From assembly GCA_963809245.1 (NCBI GenBank), contig CAWEIU010000011.1:310001-374000 (forward strand): DNA of 64,000 nt, given 5' to 3'. The translations under genes were made by a program, and so were the position numbers. Shown here in pieces: positions 52,938 to 62,696 of the stretch; position 1 is the first letter of the stretch; each line of letters opens with the position of its first letter. The stretch comes from Roseiarcus sp963809245 (GTDB taxonomy: Bacteria; Pseudomonadota; Alphaproteobacteria; Rhizobiales; Beijerinckiaceae). The notes beneath the pieces were generated by a model. That model saw nothing but the letters and a program-made list of their open reading frames with translations. It was not told where the DNA came from and did not search any database.

Positions 52938-54008
52938 TCATTGGGACATCAGCTCGGGTGCGCCGGCGGCGCCACGCTTCGCGCGCGTCGCCGCGGCCAC
53001 CGTCTCGGTGATGACGCGTCTCATCAACGGCTCGTTCCAGTTGCCGCTCCGCTGCGCTTTGGCTTGCCCCGCCTTTGCGATGCTTGCGAGCTGTTCCGGC
53101 TCCGCCAGAAGCCCTCGACACTGCGCGATGCAGTCCTCGACATCATCCCACAAAACCGCCTCGACGCCCTCCTCGTAGAGCTCCGCATGTTGAGGCGTTC
53201 GCTTCGCGCACAAGAGCGCCCCGAGCGCAGGAATCTCGATCGACCGATGCGTGTGCTCGTCCTCGTTTCCCTCCGATGCCAGCCCGATTGCGATGCGCGA
53301 ATATTGGATGGCGCGCACATACTCCTCGTCGTTAAGGAATTTCTCCAGGACGATATGGTTCGCGATCTCGGGATACTCGGGGGCCTTTCTCCAATTGGCC
53401 CCGAAAATCTTCACCGGAACCCCCGCGGCGATCATTCTGGCGGCGAATTTGCCGCGCTCAGGCATCCAGGTGCTGACCACCGCCACATCGGAGCGATAGG
53501 TCTCCCAATCCTCCTGGCTGAAGCGACGCGGCTGGTGGACGATTTCATCGGCGGTCTGAATATAGCGAATGACATGTTTGGCGCCGCGCTCGTAGGCGCG
53601 CTTCACCGAAGACACCCTTGGCGTGCAGAACGAGTCGTATTCGGGCAGCGCCCGCAGCGCGATCCGCCACTTGAGGCCGTCACGTCGCACGAAGGGATTG
53701 TCGGCGTTGTAACACGTCACGAAGCCGCAACGGGCTTTGAGAACGCGCGCAAGACCTCGCGACACTGTCTCCCCATGGTTCACATAGCAAAAGTCATAGG
53801 TGCGGTTGCCGATCCGCGATCTCACGTAAAGCTGCGTGATGAAGGACAAGCCAAAGCCGCCGAAGCGCCAAAGGAGAATTTGTATCAATCGGTTCAATCC
53901 GAACATGGACAGCGGATTGATGACGTCCACGCGGTGGCCGCAGCGCTCGAACGCGTCAATTCGATGCTTGCTCGTCCCGGTGTCGGCCCCGATGAATAGG
54001 ATGTTCAT
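52938..54008 (-). CDS. CgeB-like glycosyltransferase
   Basis: About 356 residues. N-terminal MNILFIGADTGTSKHRIDAF and the C-terminal glyco_trans_1_2 block (NDEEYVRAIQYSRIAIGLASEGNEDEHTHRSIEIPALGALLCAKRT) match the CgeB/spore-maturation glycosyltransferase family (GT-B fold). The Glu in RSIEIPA is the usual nucleotide-sugar contact. ATG 54008 is chosen because it starts the conserved domain and has GGAG upstream. It probably adds one sugar of the repeat unit. Confidence 0.82.
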   Translation of the reverse strand: MNILFIGADTGTSKHRIDAFERCGHRVDVINPLSMFGLNRLIQILLWRFGGFGLSFITQLYVRSRIGNRTYDFCYVNHGETVSRGLARVLKARCGFVTCYNADNPFVRRDGLKWRIALRALPEYDSFCTPRVSSVKRAYERGAKHVIRYIQTADEIVHQPRRFSQEDWETYRSDVAVVSTWMPERGKFAARMIAAGVPVKIFGANWRKAPEYPEIANHIVLEKFLNDEEYVRAIQYSRIAIGLASEGNEDEHTHRSIEIPALGALLCAKRTPQHAELYEEGVEAVLWDDVEDCIAQCRGLLAEPEQLASIAKAGQAKAQRSGNWNEPLMRRVITETVAAATRAKRGAAGAPELMSQ

Positions 54009-54194
54009 GCCGCTCCGCGCCCGCGCGGCGGGGTCAGCTAAGGCTTCAATTGAGCAACCCACTTTGTTAGCTCCTTCCAAGGAATGCGACAGCTCGACTT
54101 GTCCGCTTGCCGAACGCGCATGAGACGCAGTGGCTATGGCGAGCGGCGAGGACAGCCTTCGCCGGCCTGCATCACGGCCGGCGCTCAACCTCGG

Positions 54195-55115
54195 CTATCT
54201 GAAGGCCTCGAGCGAATAGCCTGTGAGGCGCGACAGTGTCATAATCTTGCGGTCTTCGTCGCATTCGCGCGGCAGGCTCCGCTCGAACTCAGCGACTTTC
54301 GAGGCGACGAGAAAGCGGTACCAGAATCCCTGCAAGACGTGATAAATCAGCCCCTCCCGGCCATCGAGGAAGCCGAGCTGAATAAAATAGCGGAAGAGAA
54401 AGTAGCAGGCCGGTCCGACCCAGATCGGGAGTCGATTGTAGAGGCCCTCTTTGATGCGCCGTTTCATCGCCGCCTGACGCGACGTCGCTGCGCTGTCGAG
54501 ACCTGACACATCGAACAGCCCATGCTTCTTGCCCATTTGGTCGATCGCCTCGCGGGTCGCGTACTGGTTGTGCTTGCTCGTGAAAAACGTCAGGTCGTTC
54601 AGGTTGTGATCACAGAAATCGTGGCGAAGCGTGATCGCGCGTCCCGACGCGAGGATCATATGCTCATCCATCCACCGCTGTTCAATCCGGGCGTGACCGC
54701 GACGCCAGATGCGCAGCAGCGTGAGCGGATAGCGGCCGCCGTGGCGGATCCACCGTCCCAGGAAGATATGCCGGCGGTTCAGATTGACGCCGTGGACATC
54801 AGCGGCAAGGCTTGGCAGCGTGCGCTCGATTTCCGCGATCAGCGCATCGGTCAGCAGTTCATCGGCGTCGATGCGCATCACCCATTCCGTCGTCACCGGC
54901 GCATTGTCGATCGCCCACTCGAACTGCTTCGCATAATTGACGAAAGGGTTCTTCAAGACGATCGCGCCGGCCGCCTCCGCTTTTTCCACCGTGGCGTCCG
55001 TCGAGAAGGAATCAACCACATAGACCGCCTTACAAAGACGAGACAGATTCGCGAGTAGACGCGAAACGTGCTTCTCCTCGTTGTAGACGAGTACGATTGC
55101 TGACAGATCGGCCAT
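54195..55115 (-). CDS. Family 2 glycosyltransferase (WaaE/KdtX-like)
   Basis: About 306 residues, GT-A fold. LSAIVLVYNEEKHVSRLL opens the nucleotide-binding domain; the DxD motif is in RIDADELL; the FLGRWIRHGGRYP and RWMDEHM segments are typical of the beta-1,4-glucosyltransferase WaaE group. The C-terminal amphipathic helices (FLFRYFIQLGFLDGREGLIYHVLQGFWYR) would attach it to the membrane. ATG 55115 is chosen over upstream in-frame starts, which overlap the acetyltransferase gene. Confidence 0.88.
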   Translation of the reverse strand: MADLSAIVLVYNEEKHVSRLLANLSRLCKAVYVVDSFSTDATVEKAEAAGAIVLKNPFVNYAKQFEWAIDNAPVTTEWVMRIDADELLTDALIAEIERTLPSLAADVHGVNLNRRHIFLGRWIRHGGRYPLTLLRIWRRGHARIEQRWMDEHMILASGRAITLRHDFCDHNLNDLTFFTSKHNQYATREAIDQMGKKHGLFDVSGLDSAATSRQAAMKRRIKEGLYNRLPIWVGPACYFLFRYFIQLGFLDGREGLIYHVLQGFWYRFLVASKVAEFERSLPRECDEDRKIMTLSRLTGYSLEAFR

Positions 55116-55146
55116 CGGATCCTGGCTCGTCCTCCGATTGATTGCT

Positions 55147-55716
55147 CTATCCGCCGGCCCGGATGACGCGCTTCTTGATGGCGCGAGCCGGATTGCCGGC
55201 ATAAACGGTCCAGGGGGCGAGATTGCTGAAAGCGCAGCCCCGCGCGCCGAGCACAGCGCCCACCCCCACATTGACTCCCGGCCCAACGAATGCTTCCGCG
55301 GCAATCCAGGCCCGCGCACCCACGACGATCGGGCGCGCTAGAAGCTGAAAGTGCGCGTCTGCGACGTCATGGGTTCCAGCGCAGAGATGAGCGCCTTGGG
55401 AGGCTACCGAATAGGGACCAAAGGAAATTTTGGCCATCGCGTAGACGCGGACACGCGGGCCGATATAGGCGGCCTCAGCCATTTCGAGATTGGCCGGCGA
55501 CCAGATCCGCGCGCTGCCGTAGACGCCGGCGGTAGGCGCGATGCGCGCGCCGAAGAGACGGAGCAGAAATCGCCGCCAAGCGTGCATCGGCGCCGGCGTC
55601 CACGACGCCAGAAGCATCCACGTCGCGGCCCACACCACGCGATAGATTCGGTTTCCCAGGGTGAAGCTGGCGCCGCTGTTCCAGGTGTCGTGCTCTTTGG
55701 CGTCGAGAATGCTCAA
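55147..55716 (-). CDS. WcaF-like hexapeptide acetyltransferase
   Basis: 189 residues of the left-handed beta-helix family. The N-terminal FTLGNRIYRVVWAATWMLL and PMHAWRRFLLRLFGA segments are typical of colanic-acid-type acetyltransferases such as WcaF; the hexapeptide repeats (APTAGVYGSARIW, GPGVNVGVGAVLGARG) end with YAGNPARAIKKR. It likely transfers an acetyl group from acetyl-CoA to a sugar of the repeat unit. It is followed by the GT2 gene. Confidence 0.9.
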   Translation of the reverse strand: MSILDAKEHDTWNSGASFTLGNRIYRVVWAATWMLLASWTPAPMHAWRRFLLRLFGARIAPTAGVYGSARIWSPANLEMAEAAYIGPRVRVYAMAKISFGPYSVASQGAHLCAGTHDVADAHFQLLARPIVVGARAWIAAEAFVGPGVNVGVGAVLGARGCAFSNLAPWTVYAGNPARAIKKRVIRAGG

Positions 55717-55741
55717 GAGCGGCCCCTCAGTTTCGAGACGG

Positions 55742-56506
55742 TCATGGACAAGCCCGCGCCTTCCGCGCCACGTAAAATAAATTGATCGTCAGGACGTGAC
55801 CACGTGCAACGCCGGTTTCGATCGCGAGCCAACTCACAGCCATCACGCGGACGGCCTGCCACAGGATGGCCCGGACGAAACTCTTCAAACCATGCGGCTG
55901 CGGTGGGTCCTCATAGGTGGCGCCTTCGACAAAGCCGAGCGGACACGTGAGCTGGCCAAGGCTGTTGGCGGTGAAGGCGCGTTCGTGAGTGAGATCGCCG
56001 GACAGTACACGCCCGACGAAGGGCGAGCATCCGTTCGGCACGTGAAGAAGCACGACCCCGCCGGGCGCAAGGACACGATGCGCTTCACGTACCCACGCCA
56101 CAAGCTCCGGTCTTGTCAGGTGCTCGAGCACATCGAAGGCGACGATGGCGTCAAAGCTCAGGGGCGGAAGGCGCTGCAGATATTCGAAACCGTCGCCGGA
56201 CACGACCTGCGCACTGCTTGCCTTGCGCGCGAGCGCCGCAAGTCCGGATGAGACGTCGACGCCGTGAAGCCGCGTGTAACCAAGACGCTCGGCGATCGAG
56301 AGCAACGTTCCGTCGCCACAGCCGAAGTCGAGAATGCGCGCAGCTCGGTCGGCGGGGAGCCACCTGCGCAAAGCCGCCGCGATTTGACGCCGGCGACCCG
56401 GCGTCGCTGCGACATCCGCGGCGCCATAGACATGATGCGTCCTCTCGTAGTTGCCGTAGACGTAGTCACGAAAGGCTTGCCGATCAGGCGGACTCAGGTC
56501 GTTCAT
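55742..56506 (-). CDS. Class I SAM-dependent methyltransferase
   Basis: About 254 residues. Motif I is ILDFGCGDGTLLSIAERLG, the acidic post-I residue is in HGVDVSSGL, and FDAIVAFDVLEHL and LAPGGVVLLHVPNG follow as motifs IV and V. This is a UbiG/Methyltransf_11-like fold. In this locus it may methylate a sugar hydroxyl or a lipid-linked intermediate. ATG 56506 is the best conserved start, though its ribosome site is weak. Confidence 0.85.
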   Translation of the reverse strand: MNDLSPPDRQAFRDYVYGNYERTHHVYGAADVAATPGRRRQIAAALRRWLPADRAARILDFGCGDGTLLSIAERLGYTRLHGVDVSSGLAALARKASSAQVVSGDGFEYLQRLPPLSFDAIVAFDVLEHLTRPELVAWVREAHRVLAPGGVVLLHVPNGCSPFVGRVLSGDLTHERAFTANSLGQLTCPLGFVEGATYEDPPQPHGLKSFVRAILWQAVRVMAVSWLAIETGVARGHVLTINLFYVARKARACP

Positions 56507-56548
56507 GGCGGCGGCTCGCAAATTGGCGCGCGGTCTCGGGCGCACATT

Positions 56549-57535
56549 TCAAATCTGGTGAGACTTTCGGTCCGTCTCGAGCGCGCGCCGAACGGCGCCA
56601 ACTCGACATTCCGGGACGGCCGCGACGAAAATGACGCTGCCACGATCGCGGGCCGGGTCGACGAAGGGGTCGATCCGGACTTTCGGGTCAAACTGATTGC
56701 GCAGGAGAAAGTAACGATAGTCAGCGCCCAAAACCCCGCGGATGCGGCTAAGATCTCGCCCGTTGCGGTAAACGAAGGCGGGCAGCGAATAGATGATGAT
56801 CGGCTTGTCCCTCGCGATGGTTTTGGCGAAGCCTTCCGTCGCTTGAGCCTCCATCCCCTGGCAGTCGACCTTCATCGCATCGACGCGGCAGATGTCGAGG
56901 GAGGCGAGGAGGTCGTCGCCGCGCCAGACTTGCACGTCGACAGCCTTTCGCAGATCGCCGTTGAAATCGTCACGCAGCGTGCCCGTCCCCTTATTGTCGG
57001 CGCCTTGAAAAAATGTCGCCGTTCCGTTGGCGTCCGACAGCGCCGCTTCAATCACCGTGATCCGCTCACTCAACTGGTTCAGCGCCACATGCTCTCGGCA
57101 GATCGCGGCGATGCGCGGCGACGGCTCGATCGCCATAACGCGCGCCGCCATGAGACTCGCCGACATCGCCATCTGGCCGACCGACGCCCCGATATCGACG
57201 GCAATCCCATCGCCCGCCGGCGCCGCCGCACAGACCGCCGTTTGAAAGAGCCTCAGAACGCCGCGCTTGTAGCCGCCGAGAAAATAGGCGTTCCAATCCA
57301 TCCAATCGTTGAGGCCGCCGCGATAGAGACATCCGCTGTCGAGCAGGCGGGTCTCGAATGGCGCCGGTTTGATCCTTCGATGGTTGGCGATTCGCGACAG
57401 CACGGCCAGGCGCAATCGCATCGGAAGGCGATCGTCTCGCCCAACGCTTTTGAGCAGCCCGACGATAGGCGACGCACAGGCCGCCTCGCTCGTTGGTCCG
57501 ACGCAAGTCTCAGGCGTATGCGGAAATGGTTTCAA
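56549..57535 (-). CDS. FkbM-family methyltransferase
   Basis: 328 residues. The FkbM domain begins at about residue 110 with GIAVDIGASVGQMAMSASL, followed by VMAIEPSPRIAAICREHVALN and the late MKVDCQGMEAQATEGF signature. FkbM-type enzymes O-methylate hydroxyl groups, often on sugars. Its start overlaps the end of the upstream GT4 gene by 26 bases, suggesting translational coupling. Confidence 0.9.
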   Translation of the reverse strand: MKPFPHTPETCVGPTSEAACASPIVGLLKSVGRDDRLPMRLRLAVLSRIANHRRIKPAPFETRLLDSGCLYRGGLNDWMDWNAYFLGGYKRGVLRLFQTAVCAAAPAGDGIAVDIGASVGQMAMSASLMAARVMAIEPSPRIAAICREHVALNQLSERITVIEAALSDANGTATFFQGADNKGTGTLRDDFNGDLRKAVDVQVWRGDDLLASLDICRVDAMKVDCQGMEAQATEGFAKTIARDKPIIIYSLPAFVYRNGRDLSRIRGVLGADYRYFLLRNQFDPKVRIDPFVDPARDRGSVIFVAAVPECRVGAVRRALETDRKSHQI

Positions 57536-58658
57536 GGAGGGATGCAGCCGCGCGCTTAATTTCGAATTTCGCCAGGAACACGTCTCGCGCGGCCTTCGCC
57601 GCGACGGCGCCGAATTGCGGATTGGCCATGAATTGATCGAGCAGCGCGTTCACGCCCGCCTGGTCGTCCGCCGCGACGAGACCGGCGCCAGCTTCTTCGA
57701 TCTCACGCCAGATGTTGACTTTGCGCGTGATCAAAACAGGCTTGCCATAAGACAACGCCTCCGCGACGACGATGCCGAAGTTCTCCTGGTGCGAAGGCAG
57801 GGCGAAGGCCTCGCACAGACGAAAGGCGCCGGCCTTGGCCTCCCCGCGCAACATGCCGGGCCAATGGACTCTGCCCGCAACGCCCCCGTCGGCAGCGATC
57901 GCTTCCAGTTCGCGGCGCCAACCCATTTGATCTGGACCGGCCATGACGAGGTCGAGGTCCGGGTGCGTGTGCGCCACGCGCGCAAAAGCGCGCAGGAGCA
58001 GATCGCAACCCTTCTTCGGGTGCAGGCGACTGAGAAACAGGATGAAACGCCGCCCGGCGAGAACAGGAAGCGCCGCCAGAATGGCGGCCCGTTGCGCCTG
58101 CGGATCGCCATTCGCCTCAACCGTTCCGTACGACACGACCCGCTCGTTCAAACGGTAGGGGAAGAACGCGCCTCGCGAAGCGCGACGCTCCTCCTCCGAG
58201 GTGAAGAGAACGGCCCGTGCATGGTTGACGAGCCGCCCTTCCGACCCGAACCACAGCATCTGCTTCATGACGTGCTTCAACGGATAGTTCTGTCGAAACC
58301 AGGGATCCAGCATGCCGTGCGTGAAGACGAAATACGGCGTGCGCGAGCGCCGCAAAATTCGGCCGGTCGCGTAGGCCGTGTAGTTCCATAGCCCGTGCTG
58401 GATGACGACGTCGTAAGCGGCCGCGTTGCGGCGCAGCCATCGCAAGAGGTCGGGCGAATAAGAATAGGGCCTTTTCCGTCCACCAAAGGCATGGACCTTG
58501 AAAGGGCTTGAGCCGAGCCAAGGACTGTCAGGCTCATCGACAGTGGCGACTTCCGTCTCGCAACCCATTCGCGCAAGCTCAGCGGCGGAAAGCCGCAGGC
58601 CTTCGGAGGGTCCACCGTCGGCTGGGTTGAGCGAGCCGATGACACGAAGCATTCGCAT
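57510..58658 (-). CDS. Family 4 glycosyltransferase
   Basis: 382 residues, GT-B fold. The N-terminal domain has the DGGPSEGLRLSAAELARMG loop; the C-terminal Glycos_transf_1 domain has FLSRLHPKKGCDLLLRAFA and the E-x7-E motif in EAFALPSHQENFGIVVAEAL. It is a retaining transferase that probably builds the repeat unit. ATG 58658 and 58652 are both usable starts. Confidence 0.9.
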   Translation of the reverse strand: MRMLRVIGSLNPADGGPSEGLRLSAAELARMGCETEVATVDEPDSPWLGSSPFKVHAFGGRKRPYSYSPDLLRWLRRNAAAYDVVIQHGLWNYTAYATGRILRRSRTPYFVFTHGMLDPWFRQNYPLKHVMKQMLWFGSEGRLVNHARAVLFTSEEERRASRGAFFPYRLNERVVSYGTVEANGDPQAQRAAILAALPVLAGRRFILFLSRLHPKKGCDLLLRAFARVAHTHPDLDLVMAGPDQMGWRRELEAIAADGGVAGRVHWPGMLRGEAKAGAFRLCEAFALPSHQENFGIVVAEALSYGKPVLITRKVNIWREIEEAGAGLVAADDQAGVNALLDQFMANPQFGAVAAKAARDVFLAKFEIKRAAASLLETISAYA

Positions 58659-58667
58659 CGAAATGTC

Positions 58668-59906
58668 CTACGTTTCGCGCGCACTTGTTAGCGGCGCCTT
58701 TGCGCCGATCGTCCGGTAGCAGCGCAAGTGCTTGCTGCGGAATTCGTCGAAGCCGAATTGTCTTTCAGCGGCTCCGCAAGCACCGGCCGCCAAGCTTTCA
58801 CGCAAGGCGCCGTTTTGTGCGACCTCAGCGAGGACGGCGGCGTGACGCGCGATGTCGAATGGGTCGATCACAAAGCCGTTCGACCCATCGGCGATCGCCT
58901 CCTGAGAACCGTCGTGATCCCCAACGATGATCGGCGTCCCGCAAGCCATCGCTTCGAGCGGCGTCAGCGGGATGCCCTCGCCCCGTTGGTGGCCACGGTC
59001 GCTCACCAAGGAAAATATTGTCGCCGCCCGATAGACGTCCGGAAGATCGGCTTCGTCGACGGCGCCGATGAAGCGGACGCGCTTTTCAACCCCGAGGCGT
59101 CGCGCCTGCGCCTCCAGCTCCGACAGCAAGGCTCCCCCGCCCGCCACCACCAGGTACGCTTCCGCGACCGCCGCCTGCAGGCACGAAAACGCGTCGATTA
59201 GGCGATCGTAGCCTTTGTGGGCCGCGCCTTTCGCCAGCCGCCCAAGCGTGAGGACGACGAACGCGTCGCGCTTGTCCGGAATGCCGTATTTCGCGAGCGT
59301 CTCGTCTGAACACGCCCCCGGCTTGAACCGTTGCAGATCAACACAATCCCAGATCACCGTGGGACGTTCGTCGTGCAGACGCTTCTTCACCACATGGTTC
59401 GCCGTGAAGTGACAATCGGCGATGACGTGATCCATCCGGCGCATAGCCTGCCGGCGGCGCCAGGAAAGCCCGCTCCAAATCTCCAGACCGTAGACGTTGA
59501 GCACGGTGCGGGCGCCGACCATGCAGCCGGCCAGCAACGCGAGCGGCGCATAATTTACATGCGCTATGTGAATTACATGCGGCCGACAGCGCAGCGCCGT
59601 GAAAACTGCGACGAGCGCGAACATCGCCCGTTGCAATAAAGATGCTTGCGGCGCGCCGCGCCAAAACACGTCAAAGGGCTCTTCAAAACCGTTTTTGTCG
59701 GGTCCGAGCAACGAGAGGACCCTTACACGCTCTGCGCCGTGATTCTCGCGTAGGGCTTGGATTTGGTACCGGCAATAGCGGCTGATGCCGCCTTTGTCGT
59801 AGCAGCCCGGCGTCAGATAGAGGATGCGCAGGCCGTTCGGCGCCCGCTCGACTGGCGCCGCCACGCTTGCCTCTCGATCCCATCGGCGCCTTTCGCTCAC
59901 GGACAC
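58668..59906 (-). CDS. Family 4 glycosyltransferase
   Basis: About 412 residues, GT-B fold. ILYLTPGCYDKGGISRYCRY is the N-terminal acceptor-domain loop; the C-terminal domain contains LTLGRLAKGAAHKGYDRLIDAF and the GEGIPLTPLEAMACGTPIIVG block with E-x7-E. A GTG at 59906 with GGAGGCGGAA before it is the preferred start; it overlaps the end of the aminotransferase gene by 10 bases. It is separate from the adjacent GT4 gene and not a duplicate. Confidence 0.87.
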   Translation of the reverse strand: MSVSERRRWDREASVAAPVERAPNGLRILYLTPGCYDKGGISRYCRYQIQALRENHGAERVRVLSLLGPDKNGFEEPFDVFWRGAPQASLLQRAMFALVAVFTALRCRPHVIHIAHVNYAPLALLAGCMVGARTVLNVYGLEIWSGLSWRRRQAMRRMDHVIADCHFTANHVVKKRLHDERPTVIWDCVDLQRFKPGACSDETLAKYGIPDKRDAFVVLTLGRLAKGAAHKGYDRLIDAFSCLQAAVAEAYLVVAGGGALLSELEAQARRLGVEKRVRFIGAVDEADLPDVYRAATIFSLVSDRGHQRGEGIPLTPLEAMACGTPIIVGDHDGSQEAIADGSNGFVIDPFDIARHAAVLAEVAQNGALRESLAAGACGAAERQFGFDEFRSKHLRCYRTIGAKAPLTSARET

Positions 59907-61024
59907 GCTTCCGCCTCCGCGCCAAGGTCTGCCCAAACGCTTTTGACAATCGCGGCGATCTTCCGGACGTCCTGCTCGTTGAGATCAAAGTAAGTCGGCA
60001 GATTGACGCCGCGGGAATAGACGCTGTGCGCCACCTTGGTCGGAGCAGCCTTGAAATATGGCATGTCCGACATCGGATAGAAGTAAGGCCGCGTATCGAC
60101 GCCGCGCTCGCGCAGCGATAGGATCAACCGATCTCGCGCCCCTTCCACGATGGGAGAAAATTCGGCGCAAATCATCCAAAAGCACGGCTCGGCCCAGGCG
60201 CCCCTCCGATTGAGCGCGATGCCATTTACGCCCGCAAGGTGCTTCGTGTACCAGGCAAAGATGTCCGAGCGGCGGCGCAGCAGCTCGCCGGCGCGATCCA
60301 GCTGCGCGCAGCCGACGCCGGCTTGCATGTTGGTGATGCGGTAGTTGTACCCTGGCTCGTTGTGCCAGTAGCGCTTTTCCCTAGACATGGCGTGATCGCG
60401 CAACGTGCGGCAACGCGCCGCCAAGGCGTCGTCGTTGGTTGTGATCATGCCGCCTTCACCGGTCGTCAGAATCTTGTTGCCAAAGAAGCTGAACGCGGCG
60501 CAATCGCCGAGGCCGCCGACCCTGCGCCCATAGACGCGCGCGCCGTGAGCTTCCGCCGCGTCTTCGATGACGATCAAGCTATGCCGCTTCGCCACGGCGT
60601 TGATGGCGTCCATGTCGGCTGGGTGGCCGTAGAGATGCACCGGCATGATCGCCCTGGTGCGCGATGTGACCAGCCGCGCGACATCCGCCGCGTCGAGACA
60701 AAGCGTATCCGCCTCGATGTCGGCGAACACCGGTTTCGCGCCACATTCGAGAACCGCATTGGCCGTCGCAATGAACGAGAGATCCGGGACGATCACCTCG
60801 TCACCGGCGCCGACCCCGCAAGCACGCAGCGCAAGGTGAAGAGCGACGGTCCCATTGGAGACGGCGATTGCATGCTTGCATTCGCAGAATTCGGCGAACT
60901 TTTCTTCGAACGCCGTCACGAATTCGCCGCTGGACGAAATCCAACCGGAATCGAAGGCGTGCAGCAGGTTGGATCGCTCCATAGGTCCGAGCGAAGGACG
61001 CGAAATTGGATACGAAGGGTCCAA
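59897..61024 (-). CDS. DegT/DnrJ/EryC1 family aminotransferase (nucleotide-sugar, perosamine-synthase-like)
   Basis: 375 residues, PLP-dependent. The Schiff-base lysine is in SFFGNKILTTGEGGM; the phosphate-binding and substrate segments include AVSNGTVALHLAL and IEDAAEAHGA. The short form and the YPISRPSLGPMERSN opening resemble GDP-perosamine synthase (Per/RfbE) and related nucleotide-sugar 4-aminotransferases. It would make the amino sugar of the repeat unit from a 4-keto precursor; the dehydratase to supply that is not in the window. Confidence 0.9.
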   Translation of the reverse strand: MDPSYPISRPSLGPMERSNLLHAFDSGWISSSGEFVTAFEEKFAEFCECKHAIAVSNGTVALHLALRACGVGAGDEVIVPDLSFIATANAVLECGAKPVFADIEADTLCLDAADVARLVTSRTRAIMPVHLYGHPADMDAINAVAKRHSLIVIEDAAEAHGARVYGRRVGGLGDCAAFSFFGNKILTTGEGGMITTNDDALAARCRTLRDHAMSREKRYWHNEPGYNYRITNMQAGVGCAQLDRAGELLRRRSDIFAWYTKHLAGVNGIALNRRGAWAEPCFWMICAEFSPIVEGARDRLILSLRERGVDTRPYFYPMSDMPYFKAAPTKVAHSVYSRGVNLPTYFDLNEQDVRKIAAIVKSVWADLGAEAEACP

Positions 61025-61127
61025 AGCGATTTGCCTCGTTGGTGTTGCAAATGCGCGTCGCGCGCGCGCCGGTCTCTCGCGCGGCGGCGGGACGACACGG
61101 GGCTCGCGGAAGGCCTTTACGCCAAGC

Positions 61128-62696
61128 TCAATGATCTGGGTTCAGCGTGAGCGACGCCGGCCCGCTCCTGACAAAGGTGCGTGGACTTCGCGCGCGCGTG
61201 TAAGCGGCGAACTTATAGAGGAGCCAGACGGACAGGATGGTGAGAGGGATACCTCGCGCCAGATACGCCGCTGAGGCCAGTGCGGTGGTCGAAACCGTCA
61301 TCCAGACGAGGACCTGCGGGATGACGGCTATCCACAGCGCCGGCATCGCCAACAGCTTCTTGAGAAATTCAACTTGAATAAAGGCAAGCAGAAATTCGAC
61401 CAAGGAGACGAAGAACAACCCAACCCCGCCAACCATCGTGTAGAGTTCGCACGCGTTGGTCACCTCGGGCCGTCCGATGTTGCCGTAGTCGCGCAGGCCG
61501 AGCTCCCAGGTAAGTCGGTCGCTGTAGATGAGATCCTTCTCCTGACCAACGTTTGGCAGAATGGCGGACACCATGTTGCCGATCGCCCCCCAAGCGATCC
61601 GGTCCACCGAATGGTAGCGGCCGCACACGCTGTCGAGCATCGGCAACGCGACGAAGCGCGCCGAGAGGCTGTCGACCCCGGAGTAGTACGGCATGAGGAA
61701 GGCGTTGTTGTAATCGATGACATACGACCTTTGATCGACGCTGGCGGAGGACGCAGACTGATGGAACGGGTTGATCAGCGCCTCGACGTTGTCCAACCTC
61801 ATCAACTTGGAGACGACGTTCCCCACGGATCGGCTTTCGTTGACGTCCCGCTGGTTGAGCCGCAAATCCAGCACGACGTCGGAGAACACGTTGAGAAATC
61901 CGAAGCCGAGGTAAATGGCGACCAGGTACCGCACTTTGAACAGGCGATCGGCGTAGTAGATCCAGCACAGCGCGATGAAGAAAATTGCGAGAATGAGAAT
62001 CGTTCGCCCGTTCGACAGGGATGCGATGATCGCGAAAACGACAAGAAACGCGACGGTCTTCAGGTCGAAGACAAATCGCCCCTTGCTCATGAAATGGAAC
62101 GCCAATCCTAGCCACAGCAGGGTGCTGAACTGCGAAGCGAACGCGGACAACGTCGGATTGGGAATTGCGCCGTTCAGCAGTTGCAGAACGACTCCCAGGA
62201 CCAGAAGGACGTCTTTGTACGAGCCGAGTGCGAGCGCGCGGTCGTAAGCCCTCAGATCGGAGCGCGAAGGGAAATAGGTTTTCCAGAGCAATCGGTATAT
62301 GGCGTAGGCGACAACGCATCCGAGATGAAAGTCGAAGGCGAGGCCGATGCTGTCCTCGGCGCCGAACAGCTTGTCGTCGACGAGTTGAAGGCGGCTCGTG
62401 GAATAGACATAGGCGGAGAACGAAAAGACCCAGTTGGCGTTCGTGGCGAGAACGAAGACGAGGAGCTCGCTTTCGAAGCGGGCGACCGCCAACGCGCTCA
62501 GGCAGAACAACAGGTTGAACAAGCTGAAGAGCAGCGAGGCGCCCGCCAAGAGATGTGCGAAGATCAGCCCGAGTTGAACATAGAGCGCCAAGAATGCGAG
62601 GAACATCGCGCGTCGATTGAATCGCGCGTATAGCGCCGTTTCGCGCCGGTAGACCACCGCGATCGCGCTTTCGTTCGGGACCTGACCGGGCGTCAT
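61128..62696 (-). CDS. Wzy-like polysaccharide polymerase (membrane protein)
   Basis: About 522 residues with a dozen or so membrane helices and a long periplasmic-type loop between about residues 290 and 410. O-antigen polymerases have very low sequence identity; the call rests on topology and place in the locus. The start ATG 62696 overlaps the stop of the upstream methyltransferase gene by ATGA, so they are coupled. It would join repeat units flipped by the Wzx-like protein. Confidence 0.72.
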   Translation of the reverse strand: MTPGQVPNESAIAVVYRRETALYARFNRRAMFLAFLALYVQLGLIFAHLLAGASLLFSLFNLLFCLSALAVARFESELLVFVLATNANWVFSFSAYVYSTSRLQLVDDKLFGAEDSIGLAFDFHLGCVVAYAIYRLLWKTYFPSRSDLRAYDRALALGSYKDVLLVLGVVLQLLNGAIPNPTLSAFASQFSTLLWLGLAFHFMSKGRFVFDLKTVAFLVVFAIIASLSNGRTILILAIFFIALCWIYYADRLFKVRYLVAIYLGFGFLNVFSDVVLDLRLNQRDVNESRSVGNVVSKLMRLDNVEALINPFHQSASSASVDQRSYVIDYNNAFLMPYYSGVDSLSARFVALPMLDSVCGRYHSVDRIAWGAIGNMVSAILPNVGQEKDLIYSDRLTWELGLRDYGNIGRPEVTNACELYTMVGGVGLFFVSLVEFLLAFIQVEFLKKLLAMPALWIAVIPQVLVWMTVSTTALASAAYLARGIPLTILSVWLLYKFAAYTRARSPRTFVRSGPASLTLNPDH